From: Deltaproteobacteria bacterium
Lineage (GTDB): Bacteria; Desulfobacterota; Desulfobacteria; Desulfobacterales; SURF-15
Assembly: GCA_024644775.1 (NCBI GenBank)
Contig: JAHEHB010000014.1
Coordinates: forward strand, 1 to 28,599
Reading direction: 5' to 3'
Length of the DNA: 28,599 nt
Shown here piece by piece: positions 7,905 through 15,663 of the stretch. The notes under the pieces are model-generated. The model did not search any database. It was not told the origin of the DNA and saw nothing but the letters and a program-made list of their open reading frames with translations. Position numbers and translations under genes: made by a program. How positions within the stretch are numbered: the stretch's first letter is position 1; each line of letters opens with the position of its first letter.

Positions 7905-8828
7905 ATGGGCAATCAAATCCGAACCACCATTCTGCTTGCGGTGCTCACCGCTTTTATTCTTTGGATCGGTCAACTACTGGGTGGACGCCAGGGAATAGTG
8001 GTTGCACTCCTATTTGCTGCCGGGATCAATTTTTTTAGTTACTGGTTTTCGGATAAAGTGGTCTTAAAAATGTATCGCGCTCAAGAAGCTACCCCACAGC
8101 AGGCACCGGAGTTATATCAGATTGTCGGTAATCTTAGCCAAAGCGCCGGTCTTCCGATGCCCAAAGTGTTCATAATCCCGCAGGAGGCTCCCAACGCGTT
8201 TGCGACGGGAAGAAACCCGGCGCATGCAGTGGTTGCCGTAACCCAAGGGCTTCTCAAAATCATGAACAGAGACGAGATTACCGGTGTGCTGGCGCATGAG
8301 CTGGCTCACGTAAAAAACCGGGATATCCTCATCGGCTCCATTGCCGCAACCATGGCAGGCGCTGTCATGATGTTGGCTACCATGGCTCGGTGGTCCGCTA
8401 TGTTCGGCGGTTTTCGCAGTGACGATGATGAAGGCGGCGGTCTGGGTTTTATCGGTTTGATCGTCATGTCTATTTTGGCGCCTCTTGCGGCGGCACTCAT
8501 TCAAATGGCCATTTCCCGATCTAGAGAATACTTGGCCGATACCACAGGCGCCAGTATCGTGGGGCATCCCGAGGGTCTCGCCCGTGCGTTGGAGATATTA
8601 GGGGCCTACTCTCGGCGAATTCCATTGGACGCAAATCCGTCTACGGCTCACATGTTCATTGTTAATCCACTTTCCGGAAAAAGCCTGATGGGTCTTTTTT
8701 CAACCCATCCTCCGTTGGAAGAACGCATCCGGCGACTCCGCGGAAATGGTAATAGCGACTCGGACGCGCGCAGCGATGAAGATCGACGGATTTCAGAGGC
8801 CAAAAATTTCTGGGATCGGCTTTCATGA
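7905..8828 (+). CDS. htpX: Membrane zinc metalloprotease HtpX (M48B)
   Basis: A 307-residue inner-membrane protease that degrades misfolded membrane proteins. Two N-terminal hydrophobic segments (about 7-24 and 29-48) precede the protease domain. Zinc ligands are His131 and His135 in AHELAHVKNRD, catalytic Glu132, and third ligand Glu208 in SREYLAD. Two further hydrophobic stretches flank the active-site region (about 141-160 and 181-203), and an acidic, glycine-rich linker (RSDDDEGGG) lies between them. The typical THPPLEERIRRL motif ends the domain. AAAGGAG precedes the ATG by 7 nt. Length and motif order are normal for HtpX. A second, broken M48 protease lies at 23606-24837. Confidence 0.97.
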   Translation: MGNQIRTTILLAVLTAFILWIGQLLGGRQGIVVALLFAAGINFFSYWFSDKVVLKMYRAQEATPQQAPELYQIVGNLSQSAGLPMPKVFIIPQEAPNAFATGRNPAHAVVAVTQGLLKIMNRDEITGVLAHELAHVKNRDILIGSIAATMAGAVMMLATMARWSAMFGGFRSDDDEGGGLGFIGLIVMSILAPLAAALIQMAISRSREYLADTTGASIVGHPEGLARALEILGAYSRRIPLDANPSTAHMFIVNPLSGKSLMGLFSTHPPLEERIRRLRGNGNSDSDARSDEDRRISEAKNFWDRLS

Positions 8829-8878
8829 TAGGCTTTGACGTCTATGCAGTCTTCGTACAACCCCAACTATGTACAGAA

Positions 8879-8894
8879 TCTCAACATTTTGAGA
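8879..8894. promoter_or_regulatory. Dyad operator-like site 1
   Basis: tctcaacattttgaga: 6-bp arms around 4 bp. It shares the core TCAAMATTTTGA with the site at 8989-9004. It could be an activator site for the sigma-54 promoter at 9201; inference only. Confidence 0.3.
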
Positions 8895-8988
8895 CGGTTA
8901 TTGAGCGACGGGTTTAAAACTATAAATATTGATATATTTAATAATATTAGTTGCTTAAGATATTTATCACCGGTTGTTGGACTTAGCG

Positions 8989-9004
8989 GTTCAAAATTTT
9001 GAAC
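8989..9004. promoter_or_regulatory. Dyad operator-like site 2
   Basis: gttcaaaattttgaac is a perfect 16-bp palindrome, centred 110 bp from site 1 and about 230 bp upstream of the predicted sigma-54 start. It matches site 1 at 11 of 12 core positions. Confidence 0.35.
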
Positions 9005-9181
9005 TTTGTTGAATGTGAAAAAAAGCATTGAAAACAACCCGTTTCTGAACCGGTCTCGATTCGGGTTTAAGATTGTGAACCAAATCGTAGAATAATGCCG
9101 GTATGTTTCTGGAGAATTGGGGCTGAAATGCGATTGTGATTTTTATATAACCAATTGAAATTAAATTAAATAATCTATTTT

Positions 9182-9247
9182 TTAATTTTTTTTTAATAAG
9201 TTGGCAAGTAATTTGCTAATACTTTTACTAACCGAATAATTTTTCAT
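9182..9247 (-). CDS. Possible 21-residue peptide (alternative reading of the sRNA locus)
   Basis: Leftward ATG at 9247 with a strong AAAGGAGGAG 6 nt before it encodes MKNYSVSKSISKLLANLLKK plus one Asn, a short amphipathic, basic peptide. The apparent ribosome-binding site is simply the complement of the CUCCUCC in the rightward small-RNA candidate, and the hairpin upstream of it has its T-tract on the other strand. I therefore favour the RNA reading; this is kept only as an alternative. Confidence 0.2.
   Translation of the reverse strand: MKNYSVSKSISKLLANLLKKN
9201..9217 (+). promoter_or_regulatory. Sigma-54 (RpoN) promoter, -24/-12
   Basis: ttggcaagtaatttgct matches the TTGGCACG-N4-TTGCW consensus at nearly every position, with the invariant GG (9203-9204) and GC (9215-9216) 12 bp apart as required. 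The predicted start is about 9227-9228. A long A/T tract lies just upstream (9170-9199). Confidence 0.6.
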
Positions 9248-9302
9248 CTGTTCTCCTCCTTTTTCTTTAGGCTAATCAGAGAAACTCTGATTAGCCTTTT
9301 TA
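9228..9302 (+). ncRNA. Candidate sigma-54-dependent small RNA with anti-Shine-Dalgarno region
   Basis: The stretch between the sigma-54 promoter and a strong terminator is about 75 nt and contains no rightward open frame. Its 5' part is A/U-rich and unstructured. It then carries ucuguucuccuccuuuuuc (9247-9265), a pyrimidine-rich single-stranded region complementary to ribosome-binding sites, followed directly by the terminator hairpin and U-tract, which is the layout of trans-acting, Hfq-type small RNAs. It could instead be an attenuated leader for the operon at 9552, but 250 bp separate them and a sigma-70-like promoter lies between. Confidence 0.45.
9269..9301 (+). terminator. Rho-independent terminator of the small-RNA candidate
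   Basis: A perfect 13-bp stem (9269-9281 with 9285-9297) with an AAA loop, followed by tttta. The T-tract is only on the rightward side; leftward, the hairpin is followed by aaagaaaaagg. Confidence 0.9.
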
Positions 9303-9421
9303 ATTTAAAAATCCCGACAGATAAAAGAGAAATTAAATCTTCGATTTTATATCCGGGCGATCTATTTCTGTATGATCCGGTTCTGAATAATCCGGCAAAT
9401 CATTATAACGGTCAATTTTCC

Positions 9422-9451
9422 TTGACAAGAAATTATCAATTCGGTTATTTT
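9422..9451 (+). promoter_or_regulatory. Sigma-70-like promoter for the rsbRD-dsrMKJOP unit
   Basis: TTGACA (9422-9427), an 18-bp spacer, then TATTTT (9446-9451), about 90 bp upstream of the first gene of the operon. The -35 is perfect and the -10 is moderate. Confidence 0.45.
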
Positions 9452-9551
9452 ATCTCCTTTTTGGATTAATATTACTGCAAATTACTGCGTATGAAGATTT
9501 TTCCGCAGGGCATCGCGAAAATTAGGGAGGTTCGGGATCGGTCTGATAAAC

Positions 9552-10070
9552 ATGAAGCTGGAAAATCTTTTGGATCCAAAAAAAGATGTGATCCTAAAAA
9601 AATGGTTTGATCTGGTAATGAAGACCTATCCTGAAGATACCGCCAAATTCTTTATTCGGAAAAAGGATGCCTTTGCCAATCCGGTGGGAAGTACCGTATA
9701 CCAGGGATTAAAGGCTCTTCTACAAGAGTTGGTGGGGGGCATGGATCATCAAACACTAAAATCTTTTCTCGATCCAATTGTCAGGATACGGGCCGTTCAG
9801 GGCTTTTCTCCATCGGATGCCCTGTCGTTTATTTTTTCATTGAAAACCATCATTCGAGATCTGTTTGCAGAAGAGATTAGAATTAACCCGGATTTTGCGC
9901 GCGCGTTGCTGGCATTTGAAACCGATATCGATACACTTTCTCTAATCGCCTTTGACCGTTACAGTGCCTGCAGAGAAAAGATTTATGAGCTGAAAGCAAA
10001 TGAAGTGGGACATCGAGCGATTCGCGCCTTAAAAAAAGCGAAATTGGTGACAGATCATCAACCGGATTGA
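9552..10070 (+). CDS. RsbRD N-terminal domain protein heading the dsr operon
   Basis: A 172-residue cytoplasmic protein consisting only of a helical RsbRD_N-type sensor domain (EDTAKFFIRKKDAFANPVG at about 28-46, SPSDALSFIFSLKTIIRDL at about 86-104), with no STAS domain after it. In other bacteria such domains sit at the N-terminus of RsbR-type stressosome regulators. Genes of this kind occur upstream of dsrM in sulfate reducers, as I recall. It lies 68 bp before dsrM, downstream of a sigma-70-like promoter, so it is probably the first gene of the dsr transcript. A role in assembling or regulating the complex is inference. The ribosome-binding site is weak (GGGAGGTTCGGGATCGG, about 20 nt upstream). 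Confidence 0.75.
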   Translation: MKLENLLDPKKDVILKKWFDLVMKTYPEDTAKFFIRKKDAFANPVGSTVYQGLKALLQELVGGMDHQTLKSFLDPIVRIRAVQGFSPSDALSFIFSLKTIIRDLFAEEIRINPDFARALLAFETDIDTLSLIAFDRYSACREKIYELKANEVGHRAIRALKKAKLVTDHQPD

Positions 10071-10138
10071 CCTGGAAGAGGAATGAATGATTCTTTAGCG
10101 GCATGTGACCGCAAAGATAAACAAAGAGGAAGTTGCAA

Positions 10139-11137
10139 ATGAATCAAAACTACATGGTATCCCTACTGGCAGTTATTGTGCTGTTTTTACTTGCCTATAT
10201 AGGCGTTGAGGCTGCCGGACTTCAGGTCTTGTTCGGAATCGTCATCCCGTATCTTGCCTTTATCGTTTTTATTGCGGGTTTTATTTACCGCATCGTCGAT
10301 TGGGCGCGGTCCCCGGTACCGTTTCGCATCCCATCCACATGCGGCCAGCAAAAAAGCCTGCCATGGATCAAACAGAGTAAAATTGAAAACCCGTCCACAA
10401 CATTCGGTGTCGTTGTCCGGATGGTTCTTGAGATTTTTTGTTTCCGATCTTTATTTCGAAACACCAAGGCGCAGGTCAGCAAAGACAATCGGTTCTCTTA
10501 TGAGATGGAAAAATGGCTATGGCTGGGCGCCATTGCATTTCATTATTGTTTTCTTGTCGTACTCATCCGTCATCTTCGATTTTTCACAGAGCCCGTCCCC
10601 TTTCTGGTTCAAATGATTGCAAACCTGGACGGCTTTTTACAAATCGGGCTTCCAGGCATTCAGATCAGCGGTATATTGCTGTTGGCCGCTGTGAGCTATT
10701 TGTTCTTGAGGCGACTTTTTATTCCACAAATAAAATATATTTCACTCTCCTCAGATTATTTTCCGCTCTTTCTTATCATGGCAATTGCCGCATCCGGTAT
10801 CCTGATGCGCCATTTTACCAAAGTGGATATTACGGCAGCGAAAGCGTTGGCCATGGGGTTGGTAACCTTTCGCCCGGTACTTCCGGATGGGATCGGCAGC
10901 ATCTTTTACGTTCATCTGTTTCTGGTCAGTATGCTGTTGGTCTATTTTCCATTTAGTAAGCTCATGCATTTGGGAGGAATTTTCTTTAGCCCCACGCGAA
11001 ATCTGGCCGGCAACACCCGGGAGGTTCGTCATGTAAATCCTTGGAATTATCCAGTAAAAGTTCATACCTACGACGAATATGAAGAAGAATTTAGAGATAA
11101 AATGATAGAAGCTGGAGTACCAGTGGAAAAGGAGTAA
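10139..11137 (+). CDS. dsrM: DsrM, cytochrome b subunit of the DsrMKJOP complex
   Basis: A 332-residue inner-membrane protein related to NarI. It has about six hydrophobic segments and carries His residues within membrane segments (FHYCFLVVLIRHLRF, MRHFT, VHLF) suited to bis-His heme b binding. It exchanges electrons between the quinone pool and DsrK. I chose ATG 10139, since AGAGGA lies 8 nt before it; a TTG at 10133 is in frame but worse placed. The C-terminal tail (NPWNYPVKVHTYDEYEEEF) is cytoplasmic and likely contacts DsrK. The stop is 3 bp before the dsrK ATG, indicating cotranslation. Confidence 0.93.
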   Translation: MNQNYMVSLLAVIVLFLLAYIGVEAAGLQVLFGIVIPYLAFIVFIAGFIYRIVDWARSPVPFRIPSTCGQQKSLPWIKQSKIENPSTTFGVVVRMVLEIFCFRSLFRNTKAQVSKDNRFSYEMEKWLWLGAIAFHYCFLVVLIRHLRFFTEPVPFLVQMIANLDGFLQIGLPGIQISGILLLAAVSYLFLRRLFIPQIKYISLSSDYFPLFLIMAIAASGILMRHFTKVDITAAKALAMGLVTFRPVLPDGIGSIFYVHLFLVSMLLVYFPFSKLMHLGGIFFSPTRNLAGNTREVRHVNPWNYPVKVHTYDEYEEEFRDKMIEAGVPVEKE

Positions 11138-11140
11138 GGG

Positions 11141-12769
11141 ATGTCAGATCTTCCTGAATCAGAAGTTCTATTTTCAACAATCGATCATCGTCCCCCATCA
11201 AAAGGATGGATGAATACCCCTGCAGAAATCAGAAAAGGGATGTATTGTTACGCATCGAATCAAAAGAGCGTTAAGTATTTGGGCCTTCCCCATGCGAGGG
11301 AATGGAATCCCATGGAAGATGACTGGAAGTTGCCTGAAAACTGGCAAGAGATCATCCATGAAGGATTTAAAGAGCGGCTCGAGCGGTTTCGTTCCTTCAA
11401 AGTTTTTATGGACATCTGTGTTCGATGCGGTGCGTGCGCTGACAAATGTCATTTCTTTTTGGGCGGTGGCGATCCCAAAAACATGCCGGTGCTCCGCGCC
11501 GAGTTATTGCGATCCGTCTACCGAAATGATTTTACCGCTATCGGAAAAATCCTTGGCAACCATGTGGGTGCCAGACCGCTCACCGAGAATGTATTAAAGG
11601 AATGGTGGTATTACCTGTTTCAATGCACGGAATGTCGGCGCTGTTCGATATTTTGTCCCTACGGTATTGACACGGCTGAAATTACCATCATGGGAAGAGA
11701 ACTGCTGAACCTGGTGGGGCTTAATATCGACTGGATTGCAACGCCGGTGGCCAATTGTTATCGAACCGGTAATCACCTCGGTATTCAACCGCATGCTTTC
11801 AAAGACATGATGGATTTTTTTGTGGACGATATCGAGGAAATCACCGGTGTACGGATAGAGCCATCCTTTAACCGAAAGGGAGCTGATATTCTATTTATTA
11901 CACCATCCGGAGACGTATTCGCCGATCCGGGCACCTATACCTGTATGGGGTATATGATGCTGTTTCACTACCTGCAGGATCTCGGATTGGATATTACCTG
12001 GAGCACTTATGCATCAGAAGGCGGAAACTTCGGTTTTTTTACGTCCCACGAAACCATGAAGCGGTTGAATGCCAAGATGTATGCCGAGGCCAAACGGCTC
12101 GGCGTAAAATGGATTCTGGGTGGCGAATGCGGCCACATGTGGCGTGTCATCAACCAATATATGGAAACCATGAACGGGCCCGCCGATTTTCTGGAAGAAC
12201 CCGTATCTCCCATTACCGGAACCAAATTCGAAAACGCAAAATCCACAAAGATGGTCCATATCACAGAATTTACTGCGGATCTCATCAAGCACGGCAAGCT
12301 CAAACTGGATCTCAGCAGAAACGATCACCTGAAGGTAACGTTTCATGACTCGTGTAATCCTGCCAGGGGGATGGGAATGTTTGACGAACCGCGATATGTG
12401 ATTCAAAATGTATGCAACCATTTCGTTGATATGCCGGCAAGTACCATCCGGGAAAAGACATTTTGCTGCGGCAGCGGAGCAGGCCTCAACGCCGGCGAGA
12501 ATATGGAATTGAGAATGACCGGCGGTCTGCCCCGGGCCAATGCGGTGAAATACGTTCATGAGAAGTTTGGGGTTAATATGCTCGCCTGCGTCTGTGCGAT
12601 CGATCGAGCAGCGCTTCCCCCACTCATGGAATACTGGGTGCCGGATGTTGACGTTACCGGTGTAACGGAACTGGTGGCCAATGCCCTGATCTTGACGGGC
12701 GAAAATGAGAGAACCACGGATCTGCGCGGGGAACCCCTGCCAGGCATGGAGGAAGAGAATGGCGAATAA
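11141..12769 (+). CDS. dsrK: DsrK, HdrD-like iron-sulfur subunit
   Basis: A 542-residue cytoplasmic subunit homologous to the catalytic HdrD of heterodisulfide reductase, thought to reduce the DsrC trisulfide formed by dissimilatory sulfite reductase. Two [4Fe-4S] motifs are visible: C93, C96, C99, C103 (CVRCGACADKC) and C162, C165, C168, C172 (CTECRRCSIFC). Two cysteine-rich CCG-type regions follow: GGECGHMW, HDSCNPARG, TFCCGSGAGLN and ACVCAIDRA, expected to bind the special catalytic cluster. No membrane segment, so it docks on DsrM. The length is normal. Its last 11 bases overlap dsrJ. Confidence 0.96.
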   Translation: MSDLPESEVLFSTIDHRPPSKGWMNTPAEIRKGMYCYASNQKSVKYLGLPHAREWNPMEDDWKLPENWQEIIHEGFKERLERFRSFKVFMDICVRCGACADKCHFFLGGGDPKNMPVLRAELLRSVYRNDFTAIGKILGNHVGARPLTENVLKEWWYYLFQCTECRRCSIFCPYGIDTAEITIMGRELLNLVGLNIDWIATPVANCYRTGNHLGIQPHAFKDMMDFFVDDIEEITGVRIEPSFNRKGADILFITPSGDVFADPGTYTCMGYMMLFHYLQDLGLDITWSTYASEGGNFGFFTSHETMKRLNAKMYAEAKRLGVKWILGGECGHMWRVINQYMETMNGPADFLEEPVSPITGTKFENAKSTKMVHITEFTADLIKHGKLKLDLSRNDHLKVTFHDSCNPARGMGMFDEPRYVIQNVCNHFVDMPASTIREKTFCCGSGAGLNAGENMELRMTGGLPRANAVKYVHEKFGVNMLACVCAIDRAALPPLMEYWVPDVDVTGVTELVANALILTGENERTTDLRGEPLPGMEEENGE

Positions 12770-13166
12770 TAGCAAAATATACGATAAGGGAAAAGTGATC
12801 GTAGGTATTGTTATATTTGGGATACTGATCTCTTTTCCTTTTTGGTATAACCTTGGAAAAGCCGCGCCGGCACCGGAACTCATTCTTACACAAAAGGCAA
12901 AAGCTGCAAAGGTTTGTGTTCGCTCGACGGATTACATGAAATCTGAACATATGCAGCTTTTAGACATCTGGCGGGATACCGTAACCAGAGACGGCAAGCG
13001 TGTTTATGTCAACAGCGAAGGGAAGTCTTATTTAATGAGTCTAACCAATACCTGCTTGGATTGTCATTCAAACAAAACAGAGTTTTGTGACCGGTGTCAC
13101 GACTATGCCTCGGTATCCCCTTATTGCTGGCAATGCCATATTGATACCCCGAAGGAGACGACGTGA
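12759..13166 (+). CDS. dsrJ: DsrJ, periplasmic triheme cytochrome c
   Basis: A 135-residue protein with one N-terminal membrane helix (about 12-30), which is an uncleaved or signal anchor, and three heme c motifs: CLDCH (99-103), CDRCH (110-114) and CWQCH (123-127). Cys53 (KVCVRS) is the only other Cys and fits the unusual His/Cys-ligated heme known in DsrJ; His65 may be another distal ligand. I chose ATG 12759, with GGAGGAAGAG directly before it; an in-frame start at 12705 would only add a charged stretch inside dsrK. Overlaps dsrK by 11 bp and ends in an overlap with dsrO. Confidence 0.95.
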   Translation: MANNSKIYDKGKVIVGIVIFGILISFPFWYNLGKAAPAPELILTQKAKAAKVCVRSTDYMKSEHMQLLDIWRDTVTRDGKRVYVNSEGKSYLMSLTNTCLDCHSNKTEFCDRCHDYASVSPYCWQCHIDTPKETT

Positions 13167-13945
13167 TGGAACGAAGCAGACGAGGGTTTCTTAAAATAGC
13201 CGGAATTTGCGCCTTGGGTATTGGCGCGAAACCGGTATTCGGTGCTTTGACCCAGGAGGAGGCGCCGGCACCCAAAGTCGTTCAGGGTCAAAATGCCTTG
13301 AATGCACGACACTGGGCCATGGTCATCGATACTCGAAGATTCAAATCGTCGGAAGATCTTCAGCCAATGATCGACGCCTGTCACAAGGTTCACAATGTGC
13401 CGAAATTAGAAAATATAAGACATGAAATAAAGTGGATATGGGAGGAGGCATACGAAAATGCGTTTCCAATGAAGGAAAACAAATATCTGAACGATCGCGT
13501 TAAATCGTTGCCCTTTCTGGTGCTTTGCAATCATTGTGAAAATCCACCCTGCTGCCGGGCGTGTCCCACGAAAGCCACCTTCAAGCGGGAAAGCGACGGC
13601 ATCGTGCTGATGGATTTTCACCGCTGTATCGGATGCCGATTTTGCATGGCGGCATGCCCGTACGGCGCCAGAAGCTTTAATTTCAGGGACCCCCGTCCGT
13701 TTATCGAAACCACGAATCCACGATTTCCGACCCGAATGAAAGGGGTGGTGGAGAAATGCAACTTCTGCGCAGAAAGGTTGGCCGAGGGTAAAATACCTGC
13801 CTGCGTTGAAGCCTCCAACGGCGCCCTTGCGTTTGGAGACTTAGAGGATCCCGATTCTGAAGTGAGAAACCTGTTAAAGGAAAACTATACGATTCGGCGC
13901 AAGCAGTCTTTGGGAACCGAACCGAGTGTGTATTATATCGTATAA
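13166..13945 (+). CDS. dsrO: DsrO, Tat-exported ferredoxin-like subunit
   Basis: A 259-residue periplasmic iron-sulfur protein with a twin-arginine signal (RSRRGFLKIAG, residues 3-13). Cys ligands seen: C72; C121, C124, C129, C133; C154, C157, C160, C164; C198, C201, C213. The first three Cys of the first four-Cys motif and the last Cys of the fourth (Ser217 instead) are absent. In this fold these residues share one cluster, so three [4Fe-4S] clusters are predicted. It passes electrons between DsrJ and DsrP. ATG 13166 is 9 nt after AAGGAG; a GTG at 13163 is the alternative. Overlaps the dsrJ stop by one base. Confidence 0.94.
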   Translation: MERSRRGFLKIAGICALGIGAKPVFGALTQEEAPAPKVVQGQNALNARHWAMVIDTRRFKSSEDLQPMIDACHKVHNVPKLENIRHEIKWIWEEAYENAFPMKENKYLNDRVKSLPFLVLCNHCENPPCCRACPTKATFKRESDGIVLMDFHRCIGCRFCMAACPYGARSFNFRDPRPFIETTNPRFPTRMKGVVEKCNFCAERLAEGKIPACVEASNGALAFGDLEDPDSEVRNLLKENYTIRRKQSLGTEPSVYYIV

Positions 13946-13993
13946 TAGATTTGAAAATCTAAAATTGTAAATCGTAAATAATCTGAGGTGGTT

Positions 13994-15151
13994 ATGATTG
14001 AACTCATTTTAAAAGGAACCCATCGATACTATATATGGATGACGGCACTTCTTGCCGCAATTGGAGTGGGATTTATCTGCTATATGTGGCAGCTTAATTT
14101 CGGGCTCGGTATTACCGGTATGAGCCGGGATGTTTCTTGGGGATTTTACATCGCACAGTTTACCTTCCTGGTGGGTGTTGCCGCCTCTGCAGTAATGCTG
14201 GTGCTTCCCTATTATCTGCATAACTATAAGGCATTCGGCCGAATCACCATTCTGGGAGAGTTTTTAGCGGTTGCTTCGGTTTCCATGTGTATTCTGTTTA
14301 TTTTTGTGGATCTTGGCCAACCCATGCGGGTTGTCAACGTGCTTATCCATCCGACCCCCACATCCGTACTCTTTTGGGATATGGTTGTCTTACAGGGGTA
14401 CCTATTTTTGAACATTATTATCGGATGGAAAGTGTTGGCTGCCGAACGAAACGGTGTAGCGCCCCCCGGGTGGTTAAAACCGCTGATCTATCTCTCCATA
14501 CCATGGGCGGTCAGTATTCATACGGTCACTGCGTTTCTTTACGCCGGCCTGCCAGGCAGGGGATTTTGGCTCACTGCCATCCTCGCTCCTCGGTTTCTTG
14601 CATCGGCGTTTGCCGCCGGACCGGCCTTTTTGATTTTGTTGTGTCTGATTATCCGAAAGATTACGAAATTCGATCCGGGAAAAGAGCAGATCCAGACCCT
14701 TGCCAAGATTGTCACCTATGCCATTATTCTAAACGTGTTTTTCTTTTTATGTGAAGTATTTACGGTGTTTTACAGTAAAATACCGGAACACATGGACCAC
14801 TTTAAATATTTATTTACGGGTCTTCACGGCCACGGTGTTCTTGTACCCTGGATGTGGGCGTCCCTGGCACTGATGGTGTTGGCAATTATTCTGCTTGTGA
14901 TTCCAACCACAAGAAATGACGAAGGTATTTTGGCCATCGCATGTGTGACGATATTTATCGGTACATGGATCGACAAGGGAATGGGAATGATTTCCGGCGG
15001 ATTTGTGCCTTCACCGCTTCATCATGTCAACGAATATGTGCCGACGATTCCCGAGCTCCTGATCGCGCTTGGCATCTGGGCAACGGGTTTTTTGATCCTC
15101 ACCGCACTTTTCAAGATGGCGATCTCGGTAAAAGAGGAAATTCTCGCTTAA
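13994..15151 (+). CDS. dsrP: DsrP, NrfD-like membrane subunit
   Basis: A 385-residue integral membrane protein of the NrfD/PsrC family with about ten hydrophobic segments. It is the quinone-interacting partner of DsrO and completes the complex. Family landmarks include the conserved DLGQPMRV segment after the third helix and charged or polar residues within helices, such as IFIGTWIDKGMGM. Start ATG 13994 is placed by GAGGTGG just upstream; an in-frame GTG at 13988 lies inside that site. The gap to dsrO is 48 bp, the longest in the operon. The stop is 8 bp from that of the convergent trmL, leaving no room for a dedicated terminator. Confidence 0.95.
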   Translation: MIELILKGTHRYYIWMTALLAAIGVGFICYMWQLNFGLGITGMSRDVSWGFYIAQFTFLVGVAASAVMLVLPYYLHNYKAFGRITILGEFLAVASVSMCILFIFVDLGQPMRVVNVLIHPTPTSVLFWDMVVLQGYLFLNIIIGWKVLAAERNGVAPPGWLKPLIYLSIPWAVSIHTVTAFLYAGLPGRGFWLTAILAPRFLASAFAAGPAFLILLCLIIRKITKFDPGKEQIQTLAKIVTYAIILNVFFFLCEVFTVFYSKIPEHMDHFKYLFTGLHGHGVLVPWMWASLALMVLAIILLVIPTTRNDEGILAIACVTIFIGTWIDKGMGMISGGFVPSPLHHVNEYVPTIPELLIALGIWATGFLILTALFKMAISVKEEILA

Positions 15152-15159
15152 CAAAATGA

Positions 15160-15663
15160 TTAATGACAGACAGTATTTGGCCCGTTAAAGACATTGCGTA
15201 GACTTTCGTAAAGCGCAATACCGACGCATGTGGAAAGATTCAGGCAGCGAATCTTGTCTGTAATGGGAATTTGAAATGAGGTTTCTGAATACCGGGACAA
15301 GATTGTTTCCGGAAGCCCTTTGGTTTCAGAACCGAAAATCAGAAACAACCTATCTGAAGGGGGTAACTGCCAAAAGGGCAATTTACCTTTTTTTGTAAAT
15401 ACTGCCACCTCATTGTGCGCCGGCGCCATTTCTCCCAAAAACTGCTCAAGATTTTCCCAAAGCGATAGCTTTACCTCCGGCCAATAATCGAGTCCAGCGC
15501 GTTTGAGTTCGCGATTGTTCACGGAAAACCCCAGCGGTTTTATAAGATGCAAGTATGCATTGGTACCCAGGCAGGTTCTGCCGACATTTCCGGTGTTCCA
15601 GGGAACTTCCGGCGAAACCAGAACGACATGACGTTGAATATCGATCGAGATCGGAGCGCTCAT
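15160..15663 (-). CDS. trmL: tRNA (cytidine(34)-2'-O)-methyltransferase
   Basis: A 167-residue SPOUT-class methyltransferase expected to 2'-O-methylate the wobble nucleotide of leucine tRNAs. All three family motifs are visible: PWNTGNVGRTC (21-31), LFLIFGSETKGLP (about 107-119) with the knot-forming Gly/Glu, and IRCLNLSTCVGIALYE (about 138-153). Length is as usual for TrmL (about 155-165 residues). The start overlaps the stop of the upstream zinc-ribbon gene (ATGA-type), so the two are likely translationally coupled. Convergent with the dsr operon. Confidence 0.95.
   Translation of the reverse strand: MSAPISIDIQRHVVLVSPEVPWNTGNVGRTCLGTNAYLHLIKPLGFSVNNRELKRAGLDYWPEVKLSLWENLEQFLGEMAPAHNEVAVFTKKGKLPFWQLPPSDRLFLIFGSETKGLPETILSRYSETSFQIPITDKIRCLNLSTCVGIALYESLRNVFNGPNTVCH

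Noticed and set aside
12014..12883. A 289-codon leftward frame opposite dsrK and dsrJ
   Set aside because: Its residues show no family pattern and it covers clearly coding dsrK; shadow of a real gene.
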